The notes: a model not told the origin generated them from the sequence alone. Positions 1-9,146 are shown, counted from the first letter of the stretch. The stretch is DNA of 12,280 bases from Stephanodiscus triporus (GCA_036939755.1 JALLAZ010002092.1:1-12280); one strand, 5' to 3'. Made by a program: numbers and translations.

Positions 1-789
1 AAGGACATACACGATGATGCCAATTGGGCACCGTGCATCATGAGGAAGGTGAACAGTGAGCAATACGAACTCCTCAATCTCAATGAGCATGACAAGGTAG
101 ACAATGACCTTGACTGGAAAGGCAACGACGGTCTTGCAACTAGTTGGACCCTCTACTACAAGTATCCCCACAAGGAATTTCTTGATGCTTATTGAGAAGA
201 CCTCGCATTGGCTTTGATTGACATGGATGCTCATGATGTTTCACCACACCGCAACAGTCTACTGAAGAAAGCAGCAGAGAATGTCCAAAAAAAGGCAGAC
301 TTGGTCAGGAAAGCTGTGTTGAAGAAATCTCCTAATCTTGTCTTCAAACTCGGGGATATTGTGATGGTTCCTTTGGATGACGTAGATCGCACCAAGGTAG
401 ACAGAGCAAATCTTATTGGAGTTGTTGTTACAATCAATAAGCTCAATGCAACTTGTTGGGTGGCAGTTAAGCAGGGAATTCTAAAGCGTGCGTATGTGTA
501 CCATGTCATCAGGCCTGTCCCAGCAGCCTCAAACAATCTTGATGCAATGGACTTGTGTGAGGCTTACAAAGGCTGGAGGTCATTTCCCAGACTCACAGAG
601 AGAGAGGCAGCGCGTTATATATCATCAGTTGGGGGACAGGGAATGCTTCACTGCAACTGCAAGGGAACCTGCACCACAGGGAAGTGTACATGCAAGGCAG
701 CAGGTTAGCTATGCAGCTCGCGCTGCCACAAGAATAGCAAGACTTGCAAGAACAAAACCGACGACAAAATTTTAGTCCATGGTAAATGA
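1..789 (+). pseudogene. Integrase-like transposon protein, C-terminal part (KRBA2/Ginger2-like), two in-frame stops
   Basis: One frame (starting at base 1) stays coding-like to a TGA at 787-789 but is broken by TGA at 193-195 and TAG at 706-708. The 5' end lies outside the window. Residues around 330-460 give a GDIVMVPLDDVDRTKVDR stretch, resembling the post-catalytic small beta domain of integrase proteins of the KRBA2/SCAND3 (Ginger2-type) kind. The tail is Cys-rich: HCNCKGTC, then GKCTCKAAG, then (after the TAG) LCSSRCHKNSKTC. The Cys spacing runs on perfectly across the stop, which shows that the TAG truncates a formerly longer protein. Such tails are known from KRBA2-like integrases and resemble CXC-type zinc-binding motifs. 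The DDE catalytic core, if present, would lie upstream. An ATG-started product is possible only inside the fragment (ATG 223). Family assignment comes from motif recognition without a search. Confidence 0.6.
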
Positions 790-911
790 CTTCAGTGCTT
801 AAGCGATATTAGTAACAACAATTTTACATCTTATCTTCCACCATGTCTTTTCTGTTTCTCCATAGAGAATAAAGTAAACGTATGCTACTCCAGCAACTCA
901 ACTTCGCCTGA
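790..911. other. Short spacer between two decayed genes
   Basis: No gene, RNA or repeat is seen. A coding-like stretch in another frame (about 868-1010, including SPWDPKTKERP) may be a displaced upstream part of the next pseudogene, but this is too weak to call. Confidence 0.4.
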
Positions 912-1547
912 AAAGTCACTCCATTTCCTCAGCCCATGGGATCCAAAGACGAAAGAACGGCCTTGTATTTGCACCAGAATGCGACATCTTCTGTTTCATA
1001 TGAAAGGTACAATGTGTCATTGAACTATGTTGGAGAATATGTCACCTTCCCCTCAAGGTGGTACCACCACGGGTACTGCTCCGTCAAGTCAAAAAAGACT
1101 GTCATCCAAGCTCAGTTATTTACCGTGCATAGTCCCATCCCGCAAAAGATCGACTAACACGCTTTAATACAACAATGGGCACCTACATCACCGGAAAGGT
1201 AGACAGGACAACCCTGGACGATCTGACAAAAGATCTTGTGGGTAAGTGGAAAACATTGTACTCACAGGGTTTTTTCCCCCGTATTGCGCAGTTCAACGGT
1301 GAATGGGTCGAGAGTGATAAAAATCGACATATCCTCTCCGACCAATTCGATAGTGTCCCAAAGATTAGAGCGCTAGTAGAGTTCTTTGAAGGAATTTTTT
1401 GACCACCTTTGCATTGACAATGTGTGGCTCTTGACAAAGTGTTATTCAAATGATGGGTTTCAAACTTGGCACAGGGACTTTGCGCTTGGGAATAAAATCA
1501 CTACGACAATTGTAGTTGATGTGGGGTCATATAAATCATCACGTTAA
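912..1547 (+). pseudogene. Decayed gene with oxygenase-like RWYHHG and WHRD motifs, three frame segments
   Basis: Three open segments read as one protein. Segment 1 (frame of 912-1157, first ATG 936) contains EYVTFPSRWYHHGYC, with Trp at 1059-1061, and ends IQAQLFTVHSPIP. Segment 2 (the frame of ATG 1175, open from about 1133 to the TGA at 1400-1402) contains GFFPRIAQFNGEW. Segment 3 (frame of 1401, stop TAA 1545-1547) contains DGFQTWHRDFALGNKITTTI, with WHRD at 1467-1478. The 2/3 junction falls on a T6 run (1395-1400); losing one T would give a smooth join. WHRD matches an HxD iron-binding motif and FPSRWYHHG matches the distal-His strand of JmjC/2OG-Fe(II) oxygenases. The order here is the reverse of the usual one, so this is suggestive only. 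I do not recognise the family by name. No intact product is expected. Confidence 0.5.
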
Positions 1548-1629
1548 GCATTGTTTATGTTGAATTTGTAGATCTAAACTAAGTTGCACCACTGGACACC
1601 ATAACTTGGAATCATTGTGGTGACTAAAC

Positions 1630-2366
1630 AAATCGGTTTGGGGATCCCCAAATTGGGTTGGGGATCCCCGTTTCCATATGGGGATCCCAGTTACCATATG
1701 GAGATCCCCGTTTCCATATGGGGATTACAATGAAACACATCCCCATTACCATATGGGGATTACCATATGGTAACATGGTAACGGGGATCGGAACATCCCT
1801 TGTGGATCCCCATTTCCATACGGGGATCCCCGTTTCCATATGGGGATCATAATGAAGCACATCCCCGTTACCATATAGGGATCCCCATATGGTAACGGGG
1901 AATCCCCATATGGTAACGGGGATCGGCACATCCCTTGTGCATTCCCGTTTCCATATGGGGATCATAATGAAACACATCCCCGTTACCATATGGGGATCAC
2001 CATATGGTAACGGGGAATCCCCGTATGGTAACGGGACTCGGCGCATCCCTTGTGCATCCCCGTTTCCATATGGGGATCCCCGTTTCCATATGGGGATCAT
2101 AAGTCACAGCTCCCCGTTACCATATGGGGATCCCCGTATGGTAATGGGTACCCGTTACCATACGGGGACAGTTCAGTCACTAACCCATTACCATATGGGG
2201 ATCATTTCAATTTGGGGATTGTGGAAAAAATCCCCATATGGTAATAATTACCATACGGGGATCCCCGTTACCATATGGGGATCCCCGTATGGTTTCGGGT
2301 AGGTAGGCGGAAAAATTACCATTTGGGGAATCCCCGTATGGAAATTTTACTGCATCCAATTTGGGG
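1630..2366. repeat. Array of alternating GGGGATCCCC / CCATATGG palindromes
   Basis: About 740 bp are built almost entirely from two self-complementary boxes, GGGGATCCCC and CCATATGG, linked by GTTA, GTTT or their complements, giving a 19-20 bp basic unit. By eye I count about 17 exact CCATATGG boxes and about seven CCATACGG/CCGTATGG variants. Because the units are palindromic, both strands carry the same pattern, and the array could fold into many hairpins or cruciforms. An 11-bp inverted pair lies near the edges: CCCCAAATTGG at 1646-1656 and CCAATTTGGGG at 2356-2366. This would suit the ends of a foldback or non-autonomous element, but no target-site duplication was identified. Reading frames inside it are by-products of the repeat. 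Confidence 0.85.
1730..2101 (+). repeat. Higher-order tandem repeat inside the palindrome array, 115-135 bp units
   Basis: Within the array, a larger unit starting ATGAAACACATCCCC (variant ATGAAGCACAT) begins at 1730, 1852 and 1967, and a degenerate start lies near 2102 (AAGTCACAGCTCCCC). Spacings are 122, 115 and 135 bp. Each full unit contains one non-palindromic marker, ATCGGMACATCCCTTGTG or a close variant (around 1786, 1921 and 2037). The 135-bp unit is longer by one extra 19-20 bp basic unit (CGTTTCCATATGGGGATCC, around 2060-2098). This shows growth by small-unit slippage as well as large-unit duplication. Confidence 0.75.
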
Positions 2367-3157
2367 ATTAACATATATAATTGTAGGAGTAGCACTCTAA
2401 TACAGTAAACGGAACAACTGTATGGTATTTATTTGGTATATCGTACGTACGACTTCCTTCGTACTCCAATTATTGCGCAGGAGTAAAAAAAAGGTTTCGA
2501 AGGAAGGATTTTCCATTTCTCCCGCCCCGCCCCCCCACTCGCGGCCTCGCGATTACTTCTTTTAGTCCAAACAGCACCGCAACCTGATTACGATATTTGA
2601 TATTGTTGGATCCCAGAATAGAACTCCTCTCTTCTCTCGAAGTGGAAGCAGCGCGGAGTCTTTCCTCACATTCAAGCTCCGTTGAAGCTTCAGAACGATT
2701 GGTACCATTTCCCAGGCCAGTAACAACATCCACATCTGTCCGGTTAGTCGATCCGACGCTCGATCTACTCACATTATTTCGCAGATGGCCTCGCATTGTA
2801 TATATGTGTCGACGCATATGAGAGATAAAACGCACTGAACACTCAGTTTAGTTCTTTCGGGGGACGGATTGTTGTTATTGTCGACCGGCCTCTACAATTA
2901 TTATTTTGAATTTATAGAAATACTGCAGTCAAAGCTGCCACTCCCTCGTGGAGACATCAGGCGTGGGAAACCGAACCTAACATCTTTGGCCATTGACAAG
3001 CTATTATTATTTTTGGTAGAGATATCTGATACAGCCGGGAGGATCTTGTGATCCGACACCCACCTCTCGGGGGGCCTTGAAATCCGAATACCTCCTAACT
3101 CTATCTCGGCACCATCAAGTAGAGCGAAAATCCTGCAATAATCATATCGCTGTTGCG
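2367..3157. other. Intergenic region upstream of the LRR gene
   Basis: No gene is supported. It contains a palindromic CGTACGTACG (2444-2453), a C-rich stretch (2520-2538, CCCGCCCCGCCCCCCC) and a TATATATG stretch near 2798-2805. The TATA-like stretch lies about 350 bp before the LRR start codon and is not clearly its promoter. Open frames on both strands here lack ATG starts at their 5' ends or show no recognisable protein pattern. Confidence 0.4.
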
Positions 3158-4672
3158 ATGTCAAAGCCACCCCTCTATTCACGAACTGGCAATATCCCAC
3201 CAACATCAAACGCCAAGGAAATCAAGAGGAATGTTTCACTTGGCAATAGTTCAGACCGGATGACAGTTGGGGAAGTCAACACCTCTTATGACTACCCTTT
3301 GCTTGACAAGGCTCAACAATTCAGCATGTTCGCTTTGCAACATGTGGAAGAAGTTCGTCAGGCCCTGCTAAGCAGCGCTGACGACAAAACTTTAGTCGTC
3401 GGTGGGGGCGATGGTTATTCTTTCGGTGACAAGAACGGTGCTGAAATATCAGCAGCCTTCGAGGAGTTGACTGCGGCGTACGAAAAACTATCGTCACTGA
3501 AATGGGATGTGGCGCGCATGGAGTTTGAAGAAATTAATTGTGACCGAACGCGCCCTATTTTCGAACGCTCAAAAGGTTTGAACTCCAAAAATGATGGCAA
3601 GGTAGAGCGATTAAATAAGATTGCCGTACCTGCTATAGATGAAACCATCAAAGGGACTAGCGGAGTCAAAGATCACCCGTGGCAAGATTATGACATAAGC
3701 TCGCACTGCTGGATTTCTGAGTCATTCATCAAAGCTGCCATTTCCTCAGACGATGATGAAGGCGTGGATTCATTTCCGAATGCTGAGTTTTTTCCAATGA
3801 TTGCATCAACAGCGAATGCTACTTCCATTCCTCCTGGATTCAAAATTTCTGAGTTACTTAACGAAGGGGTGGAAGGGGATACAGACGAGGAGCAAGTGGA
3901 TGACTCTGCCAATGTCAAGCCGATAACGCAGCAAAGCTTACCGTCCATTTCGTCTGAAGTTTCTAGTTTGCACACATCATCTCCCCTAAACACTGATAAC
4001 GACTCCCATGATGATCATGACTCAGTCTCTGATTATTCCGACGCATCGTCTTCATCGGACGAGGTTCCATCACTTGAAAACTTTGACTACTTGTACAAAG
4101 GCGGGTATGCTATGCAGGTATCTGGTGGCAAAGAGACGAAAGGTGTCGTTCCTAAAACAGTGAAGCGAGTGCTCGTTGATCCCTCCGTGAAAAGGATCGA
4201 AGAGGGGGCATTTCAAGGATGCAATTCACTAGAGTCTATCACCATTCCACAATCAGTCGAGGAAGTAGGAAATCATGCGTTTCGTAAATGCTCGAGATTG
4301 AAGACTGTTACGTTTCTCACCAAATCATCCAAATTGCGCAGGCGCAAATTGCAGAGTCAAAAGCACGACGAAAAGAAGGAAGAGAAAGAGGCATATTATT
4401 CTGCACCTTCTCCGTCTTCCAATACCGAGCCACGCTCTACCCAACTTCGCACTATTGGAGAGTGGGCATTCTTCAATTGCTCTGCACTTGCATCGGTGAA
4501 TCTTCCATACGGGCTGAGAAGTATCGGCGCTCGTGCTTTTCAGCGCTGCTCATCGATGTCAATCACTGAGTTGCCCAAGACACTGACGAGTGTCGGCGAG
4601 AATGCGTTTGTTGGAACTCCATTAGGGACGAAGGCCGCTTTGCAAAGGTGGGAGAAAGATCAATTGAATTAG
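3158..4672 (+). CDS. BspA-type leucine-rich-repeat (LRR_5) protein, 504 aa
   Basis: This is the only intact gene. The start is taken at ATG 3158 (G at -3); the open frame reaches back to 3077, but only with a TTG. Residues 1-45 are basic and polar. Residues 46-125 are helix-like (HVEEVRQALL, FEELTAAYEKL) with a glycine patch VVGGGDGYSFG at 80-90. Residues about 235-310 are acidic and Ser-rich, probably disordered. From about 317 come BspA-type repeats: IEEGAFQGCNSLESITIP then VEEVGNHAFRKCSRL (about 347-385). A Lys/Arg/Glu-rich insert of about 45 residues follows (about 388-432), then IGEWAFFNCSAL and IGARAFQRCSSM (about 433-480), ending with a VGENAFVGTPLG cap. No signal peptide or membrane segment is apparent, so an intracellular protein-binding role is inferred. 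BspA-like LRR genes are numerous in diatoms; the specific function is unknown. It stands alone, with no operon-like neighbour. Confidence 0.85.
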   Translation: MSKPPLYSRTGNIPPTSNAKEIKRNVSLGNSSDRMTVGEVNTSYDYPLLDKAQQFSMFALQHVEEVRQALLSSADDKTLVVGGGDGYSFGDKNGAEISAAFEELTAAYEKLSSLKWDVARMEFEEINCDRTRPIFERSKGLNSKNDGKVERLNKIAVPAIDETIKGTSGVKDHPWQDYDISSHCWISESFIKAAISSDDDEGVDSFPNAEFFPMIASTANATSIPPGFKISELLNEGVEGDTDEEQVDDSANVKPITQQSLPSISSEVSSLHTSSPLNTDNDSHDDHDSVSDYSDASSSSDEVPSLENFDYLYKGGYAMQVSGGKETKGVVPKTVKRVLVDPSVKRIEEGAFQGCNSLESITIPQSVEEVGNHAFRKCSRLKTVTFLTKSSKLRRRKLQSQKHDEKKEEKEAYYSAPSPSSNTEPRSTQLRTIGEWAFFNCSALASVNLPYGLRSIGARAFQRCSSMSITELPKTLTSVGENAFVGTPLGTKAALQRWEKDQLN

Positions 4673-5297
4673 TTTGTAATGTGGCACAATTGGACAGAAT
4701 GACGACGCTAGATATTTTCGTGGTCGCGTCTTGATTGAAAGAAGGGAAAATAGCAGCAGTCTGGCGAGGCGGACGGCCTGAGTACCATGGAGCTAACTCA
4801 CCTTTGGTAAATTGATCTAATCATATCGTTTAACTCTCAACCAAAAATCCTAGTATCCATCATAACCAGGATAATACCTGTTTGGTTAATTGATTTCAAT
4901 TAATGTTGGAACTACCTACTTACACCAATAAGTAGTTGCGATTAAGGTTTCATTATCACAATATGTAACTCTTGCCTCTTTGCAGGCGCAGTCTTGGAAG
5001 AACCGTGGGGGCCCCACACGAGTACATGAGCTATGATTATTCGAAACACAATTGTTGATACGATTGAATGCAGCAGCTGAATGCTGAGAGCCTGCTGCTG
5101 GCTGCTGGTGCTACCATACCATAGGAAAACAATACGCCTACAATTAAGGGGTAGATTCAATGGCTGTGGCCGCCGCGGTCACTCTTGCGAGCCCGCGACT
5201 ATTCAGTCAATTAAGTAGAGATTACTTAGTCAAAAATAATTGTGAGTGCCATCGCGAGGCATTATCCGTGGTGCTCTTCGCGTTCACCCATAAATCG
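4673..5297. other. Non-coding spacer downstream of the LRR gene
   Basis: I see no gene or RNA here. It holds AT-rich sequence with a self-complementary AATTGATTTCAATT (about 4887-4900) and a CTG/CAGCAG-rich patch at 5070-5110. No clear polyadenylation signal can be assigned. Confidence 0.4.
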
Positions 5298-5416
5298 TCG
5301 ATCGTGCGTCAGGGCGTGTCAGCACGCGCCTTCCTCGGAGTGTCATCGTATGTTNGTCTTCGATCGTGCGTCAGGGCGTGTCAGCACGCGCCTTCCTCGG
5401 AGTCTCACCGTATGTT
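5298..5416 (+). repeat. Direct duplication, 57-bp copies at 62-bp period, flanking a single N
   Basis: TCGATCGTGCGTCAGGGCG begins at 5298 and again at 5360. The two 57-bp copies (5298-5354 and 5360-5416) differ at two positions. The first copy ends directly at an undetermined base, N, at 5355. Each copy contains a small hairpin, GCGTG TCAG CACGC. An N at the junction of two near-identical copies may mark a contig join whose overlapping ends were not merged, or a real tandem repeat of uncertain copy number. Confidence 0.8.
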
Positions 5417-5577
5417 TTACATACGAGGGAAAAGATCCGCTTCCATGGTTCTTTCCTTTCTTCCTCCAATTTATTCACATTTCTCACTCCGTGGGCGGGA
5501 GATTACTCCCTCCGCTCGGTCGTAGTCCGCACTCCACGGGCATATCTTTTCAATTTACTGTTGAGAGGCTGGCGAGT
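5417..5577. other. Spacer before the first transposon remnant
   Basis: No feature is recognised. If the following repeat were a complete element copy, its left terminal repeat would be expected near 5487. No match to CGAGTTTAACCCC is seen there. Confidence 0.3.
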
Positions 5578-5800
5578 TCTACACTACACCAACCCAGCAG
5601 AGTATTCAGTTAAATAGAACATATTTTTCCAATCAGTTTGATGTGTGACACCCCTGGTCAGAAACAGAACCATTAGGAAATGTACACTGTACAAGAGCCG
5701 TGAGTGAGACAACACAATGACAACCTCGTGCATTACTCGCAAGATGTCTTGGCAACAGGAGAAAATTGACACAACACCTCATTGCCGGAGCTCCCCATCC
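5578..5800 (+). repeat. Diverged copy of the transposon 5' region (repeat A1)
   Basis: This stretch aligns with 6577-6825, the 5' untranslated part of the transposase gene. Shared blocks are CCCAGCAGAGTAT (5593 and 6595), GATACCCCT/GACACCCCT, and TTGGCAACAGG followed by AAAATTGA (5749 and 6762), then TTGCC-GAGCT. Similarity stops at the position corresponding to the transposase start codon. It is a truncated or internally deleted relative of the element to its right. Confidence 0.7.
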
Positions 5801-6239
5801 ACCTATTATTGATAAAGATATTAGGTGGGACAGCGGTTGGTTTTGGGGGTGAATATGATGTACCTAGGTGAAAACTAGGTAAAAAAAAACACAACCCGAC
5901 CATGGCGGCCGCCGTCGTCCCGCAGCCACCATGGTGCCCCACTCCTGGCACTGAGATACACAACAATCATCCAACTTGCTTCGTGACAGGCTATGTTGTT
6001 AAATCTAAAAAAATCTTCATTTACACTACTAAACACACAGCGCATTGATGACGATGACGCAGTTGCAGGCAATGACAATGCCTGCAGCTTCGTCTGGGGC
6101 TGGGGAATATCCAGTGGTTTCAACGCAATCGATTTGTCCTATGAGCCTATTCAAAGCATCTCTTGGATCAGCTCTGGCAGCGGCGGCAAGGAAGGCAGTC
6201 AAAACATGGGCAGCGCGGAGGCAATTTGGGTGGGCAAAA
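5801..6239. other. Sequence between two transposon remnants, no gene recognised
   Basis: The stretch includes an A9 run (5881-5889, within AAAAAAAAAC), GC-rich sequence with an imperfect hairpin at about 5900-5936 (CATGGCGGC paired with GCCACCATG), and two overlapping short open frames (5993-6247 and 6045-6293) without recognisable domains. By position it replaces the transposase gene of the older element, so it may be its internal cargo or unrelated filler. Confidence 0.35.
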
Positions 6240-6486
6240 AATCATGATAAAATGCCCTCACTAACAGAGCGAGCGACTCATCCTGTGTGGTGAGGTCACC
6301 CAAACCGAGTGTATGCAGCATCTTCTACAGTGTGGGGATGACGTCAATGCACTTGTTTTGGGTGTTGACCAGGTATGGGCAAAGGTAGGGTGGAAGATCT
6401 GCCGGCCTCTATGGCCGATGCCAGTCTTCGCAATAATATTGTCACAATATGGTTTTTGGGCTGGTACAGTGTCTACGTAGAATACG
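6240..6486 (+). repeat. Diverged copy of the transposon 3' region (repeat B1)
   Basis: This stretch aligns with about 9310-9568 inside the right part of the 3.1-kb element. Shared blocks include TGTGGGGATGAC (about 6332 and 9410), CAGGTATGGGCAA (about 6370 and 9450) and CTGGTACAG followed by TCTACGTAGAATACGTA (6472-6488 and 9552-9568). The match breaks exactly where the left terminal repeat of the newer element begins. This is the pattern expected if that element inserted into this copy at a TA. Confidence 0.7.
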
Positions 6487-6488
6487 TA

Positions 6489-6509
6489 CGAGTTTAACCC
6501 CTATTTTGT
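6489..6509 (+). repeat. Left terminal inverted repeat of the 3.1-kb transposon
   Basis: CGAGTTTAACCCC, then T, then ATTTTGT: 20 of 21 positions match the reverse complement of 9584-9604. TA lies immediately outside. Confidence 0.8.
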
Positions 6510-6576
6510 TGCGGGCCAAAAATCACCAAAAAATCACAAGAATGGACACTGAGTGCAATACGGCTGTTAAATCATT

Positions 6577-6825
6577 ATTTCCCTACTTAACCGGCCCAGC
6601 AGAGTATCCAGACAGGTAGAACAAGTGTTTCCCTTTCGATTGATATATGATACCCCTCGTGGCAAATTGGCACGTCATTGTGTATGTGCACCATATTTGC
6701 CATTGTAGGTAACACATCTTCACCAAATTAGTCAAACCCCTATGATTACTCATCATATTTCTTGGCAACAGGATAAAATTGATGCGACACCGTGTTGCCA
6801 GAGCTTGCCAACATGCCAAAGGTCA
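6577..6825 (+). repeat. Transposon 5' untranslated region (repeat A2)
   Basis: This is the counterpart of A1 (5578-5800), lying between the left TIR and the transposase start. The two copies differ in length by about 11 bp between their CCCAGCAG and TTGGCAACAGG anchors, so they are clearly diverged rather than a recent duplication. Confidence 0.7.
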
Positions 6826-9146
6826 ACGTTGAACTCTACGACAAGAAACACCCAACCTTGTCTGTTCCGCAATTGATGAAACTTGCAAATTTTCCTGCAG
6901 ATGAGCTTGATGATTGCACGGCACACATGTGCATATATCATTGCATCAAGAAATGGAATATCATCTCCCAGAAAGATGCTGACAAGACGCCTCCTCCCAC
7001 TGTGGTTGATATTGGCCCCTTGCAAGGAACATTGTCTTCTGTGATGGCATCAGAAGAGAGTATCAGCACAGCTTTACCACAGAAGGTGAAAAGCTTCAGA
7101 ATGACAGCAAGCACTGCACAGACTGTATGCGCTGCAAAGAAAATGGCAGCTGACAAAAATTACAAGATTGCCATGAAGCATGCTACAATGGTTTATGCCA
7201 GAGAGAAAGAGAAAACAGATGGCAAGTCGGCACAATGTGTGGTTGATCTTATAGAGAAAGAGTTTAAAGTAAGTCTAACTGCACAAACCATTAAGAGAAA
7301 AGTCAAGAATGGAGGAATCAGCACTTCACCACTCCGCCTTGGCCCAAAAGGTGGCATTCCAGAAATCCATTACAAGAATCTTCTCATGGCATTTGAGTCA
7401 TTCATGACAATCAGCCAATTGAATGGTAAGGTGTGTGAGACTGTTCACAAGAAGCTCGCAACAAGACTGAGGAAGGTTCTTTGCCATGATTCCACTGCTC
7501 CAAATGGAAGAAATGATTGGAAGTTTCTTGAGTGTGTGTTGAAGGATACTGCCAACTCAAAGCTGGAAAGTGCAAAAGTGTCGAGGACAAGCGCATTTGG
7601 TAGACGACGTACAAGAACCTTTCCTTATGGTTCGATAACTGGGAACACGACTTGATTGAGCTGGGGTTCCAAGGATCAGTTGCAAAGCATCCTCAACTTT
7701 GATGAGGCATGCTAGTCACTTGATGGCAGCACAGCGATCCGTGGTGGACAACCTGAGGCTGTTTTGTACAACCCCAGGTTTGCTCAGCTCAGGAAGGCAA
7801 CAACAAAGAGCGCACTCACCACCACCATGATCACTGGCAGTAATGCTGCTGATGAAGCAATCCCTCCTCACCTACAATATCAAACGAAAGCAAAGTTGAC
7901 GGAGCATATAAAACTGCATTATGATGTGGCAGAGTACATGCCGTGCATCCGAGGGCAGTTTGGATGCGATGGAGTCCAGTCATGGCCTGTCACATTTGGT
8001 TCAAATGAGAAGGGAGGAATGGATAATGAGGAGTTCAAGAAGTACATCCTGAACTCCATCGCGCCACTGTACTCTCATGCTGGGAACCAGGCGGGCAATC
8101 AAGTCATGTTGAAGGTGGACAGTGGTCCTGGCAGGATGAACCTCAACCTTCTTGCCAAGTTGCAACGCCTGGGATTCATCCTGTATCCATTCGTCCCCAA
8201 CACTACACATGCGACGCAGGAGACTGATCAGTTGTATGGTCCCTTCAAGACCCAGTTCCTCAAGAACCTAGATCTAATGATTGATGCGCAATTGGAAGCT
8301 CTGGTGGGATTGCTGGGGATTGACCATGACCCCGGCTTCAATGCTGAAGTGTCAGCCTTTCAGCAGGGTTTCTCTAGGGAAAAGTGTGTTGTGTCGTGGA
8401 GAAAGGTTGGAGCAGCGATGGATCAGGGTGTCGCGCATGCATGCATCTCAAATAAGCAGGTCATGTGATTGATCGGGGATGGTGGTGATGACAACAAAGA
8501 AACATTGCTCTGCTATTTAGTTCACGCTGGCTATGATGCACAATTTTTACAGGCAACACTGATCCAAAAAACCGCAGCGGAGGAGGTCAGAGAGAGGATC
8601 ACAGAACCAAACACAGTGGAACATGTGCGTGCCCTGGCAGCCCTGCTTTCATGTGACTCATGGATGCCATGCGACCCACAAAGACTTCTTTTCATCATTG
8701 GAGTTAAGGGACTGTCAGGAAGAAAGGGTTGTGATGGCTAAGAAGAAGAAACTTGCTCTCCAATTTCAATGCGCAGAGGCACATGCACTTGAAATCATTG
8801 CGCAAGGTAAACAAGTCAAGATGCTCAGTGTCAATGAATTGGACTCACTGCTTGCTTGGCATCAAGTTCCTAAGAAAGCAGGCGCCAAAAAACCAGAGAA
8901 GCTTGAACAGTGGAAGGCCATCTTGGCTGATGGATAAACACCTCCTCCAATTGCACAATGGACCGATGATGACGAGCAAAGCTGCCTGCAGTTATGTCAG
9001 ACAAGATAGACATCAAGGATGCACAATATGGGTGCGAGTTGGCATTGAAGGTGAGGGAACTTGAAGCAACGCTGGATAACATGGGTCAGGAGAAGAGACA
9101 GGAGCTACGGCAAAAATTGGATGAACTTGATGTTGAGGAACAATAA
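6813..9146 (+). pseudogene. Degenerate DDE transposase with HTH, D-x35-D core, SAP-like and coiled-coil regions
   Basis: The start is ATG 6813 (MPKVNVELYDKK); the frame also opens at GTG 6792. The N-terminal half has a helix-turn-helix-like stretch, SAQCVVDLIEKEFKVSLTAQ then TIKRKVKNGG (about 7230-7318), followed by SPLRLGPKGGIPE. The catalytic core shows FDE (first Asp 7701-7703), KVDSGPGR (second Asp 8118-8120) and NTTHATQETDQLYGPFK (third Asp 8226-8228), with 35 residues between the second and third Asp, as in Tc1/mariner-pogo enzymes. A SAP-like stretch (LSVNELDSLLAWHQVPKK, from about 8824) and a charged coiled-coil tail (8994-9143) follow. Lesions: a frameshift near 7601, another restoring the frame near 7671, TAG 7713-7715, TGA 8466-8468, a frameshift near 8640-8675, TAA 8935-8937 and a frameshift near 8975. 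The natural stop is TAA 9144-9146. All catalytic Asp codons remain, but no full-length enzyme can be made. Confidence 0.75.

Noticed and set aside
1624..2302. Long open frames on both strands (158 codons minus, 137 codons plus)
   Set aside because: They lie wholly inside the palindromic array and encode only permutations of its units (for example IWGSPYGNG); openness follows from the repeat, not from selection.
1630..2366. CRISPR-like array
   Set aside because: The short repeats are palindromic and contiguous, with no unique spacers of constant length, and the context is eukaryotic.
2470..2835. Minus-strand open frame of 121 codons upstream of the LRR gene
   Set aside because: It begins with GTG, shows no domain pattern and overlaps an equally open plus-strand frame; there is no evidence of coding.
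5160..5613. Overlapping plus-strand frames across the N
   Set aside because: They run through the 62-bp duplication and an undetermined base, and no protein family pattern is seen.
5993..6293. Two overlapping short plus-strand frames
   Set aside because: They overlap each other in different frames, extend into transposon repeat B1 and carry no recognisable motif.
7764..8468. Separate gene within the transposase region
   Set aside because: Its first codon is TTG inside VLYNPRF, and the same frame continues upstream through TAG 7713 and downstream through TGA 8466; it is the middle of one broken gene.
6792..9146. Reassigned stop codon or variant genetic code
   Set aside because: All three stop codons interrupt the pseudogenes and frameshifts accompany them, while the LRR gene is intact under the standard code; decay explains it.
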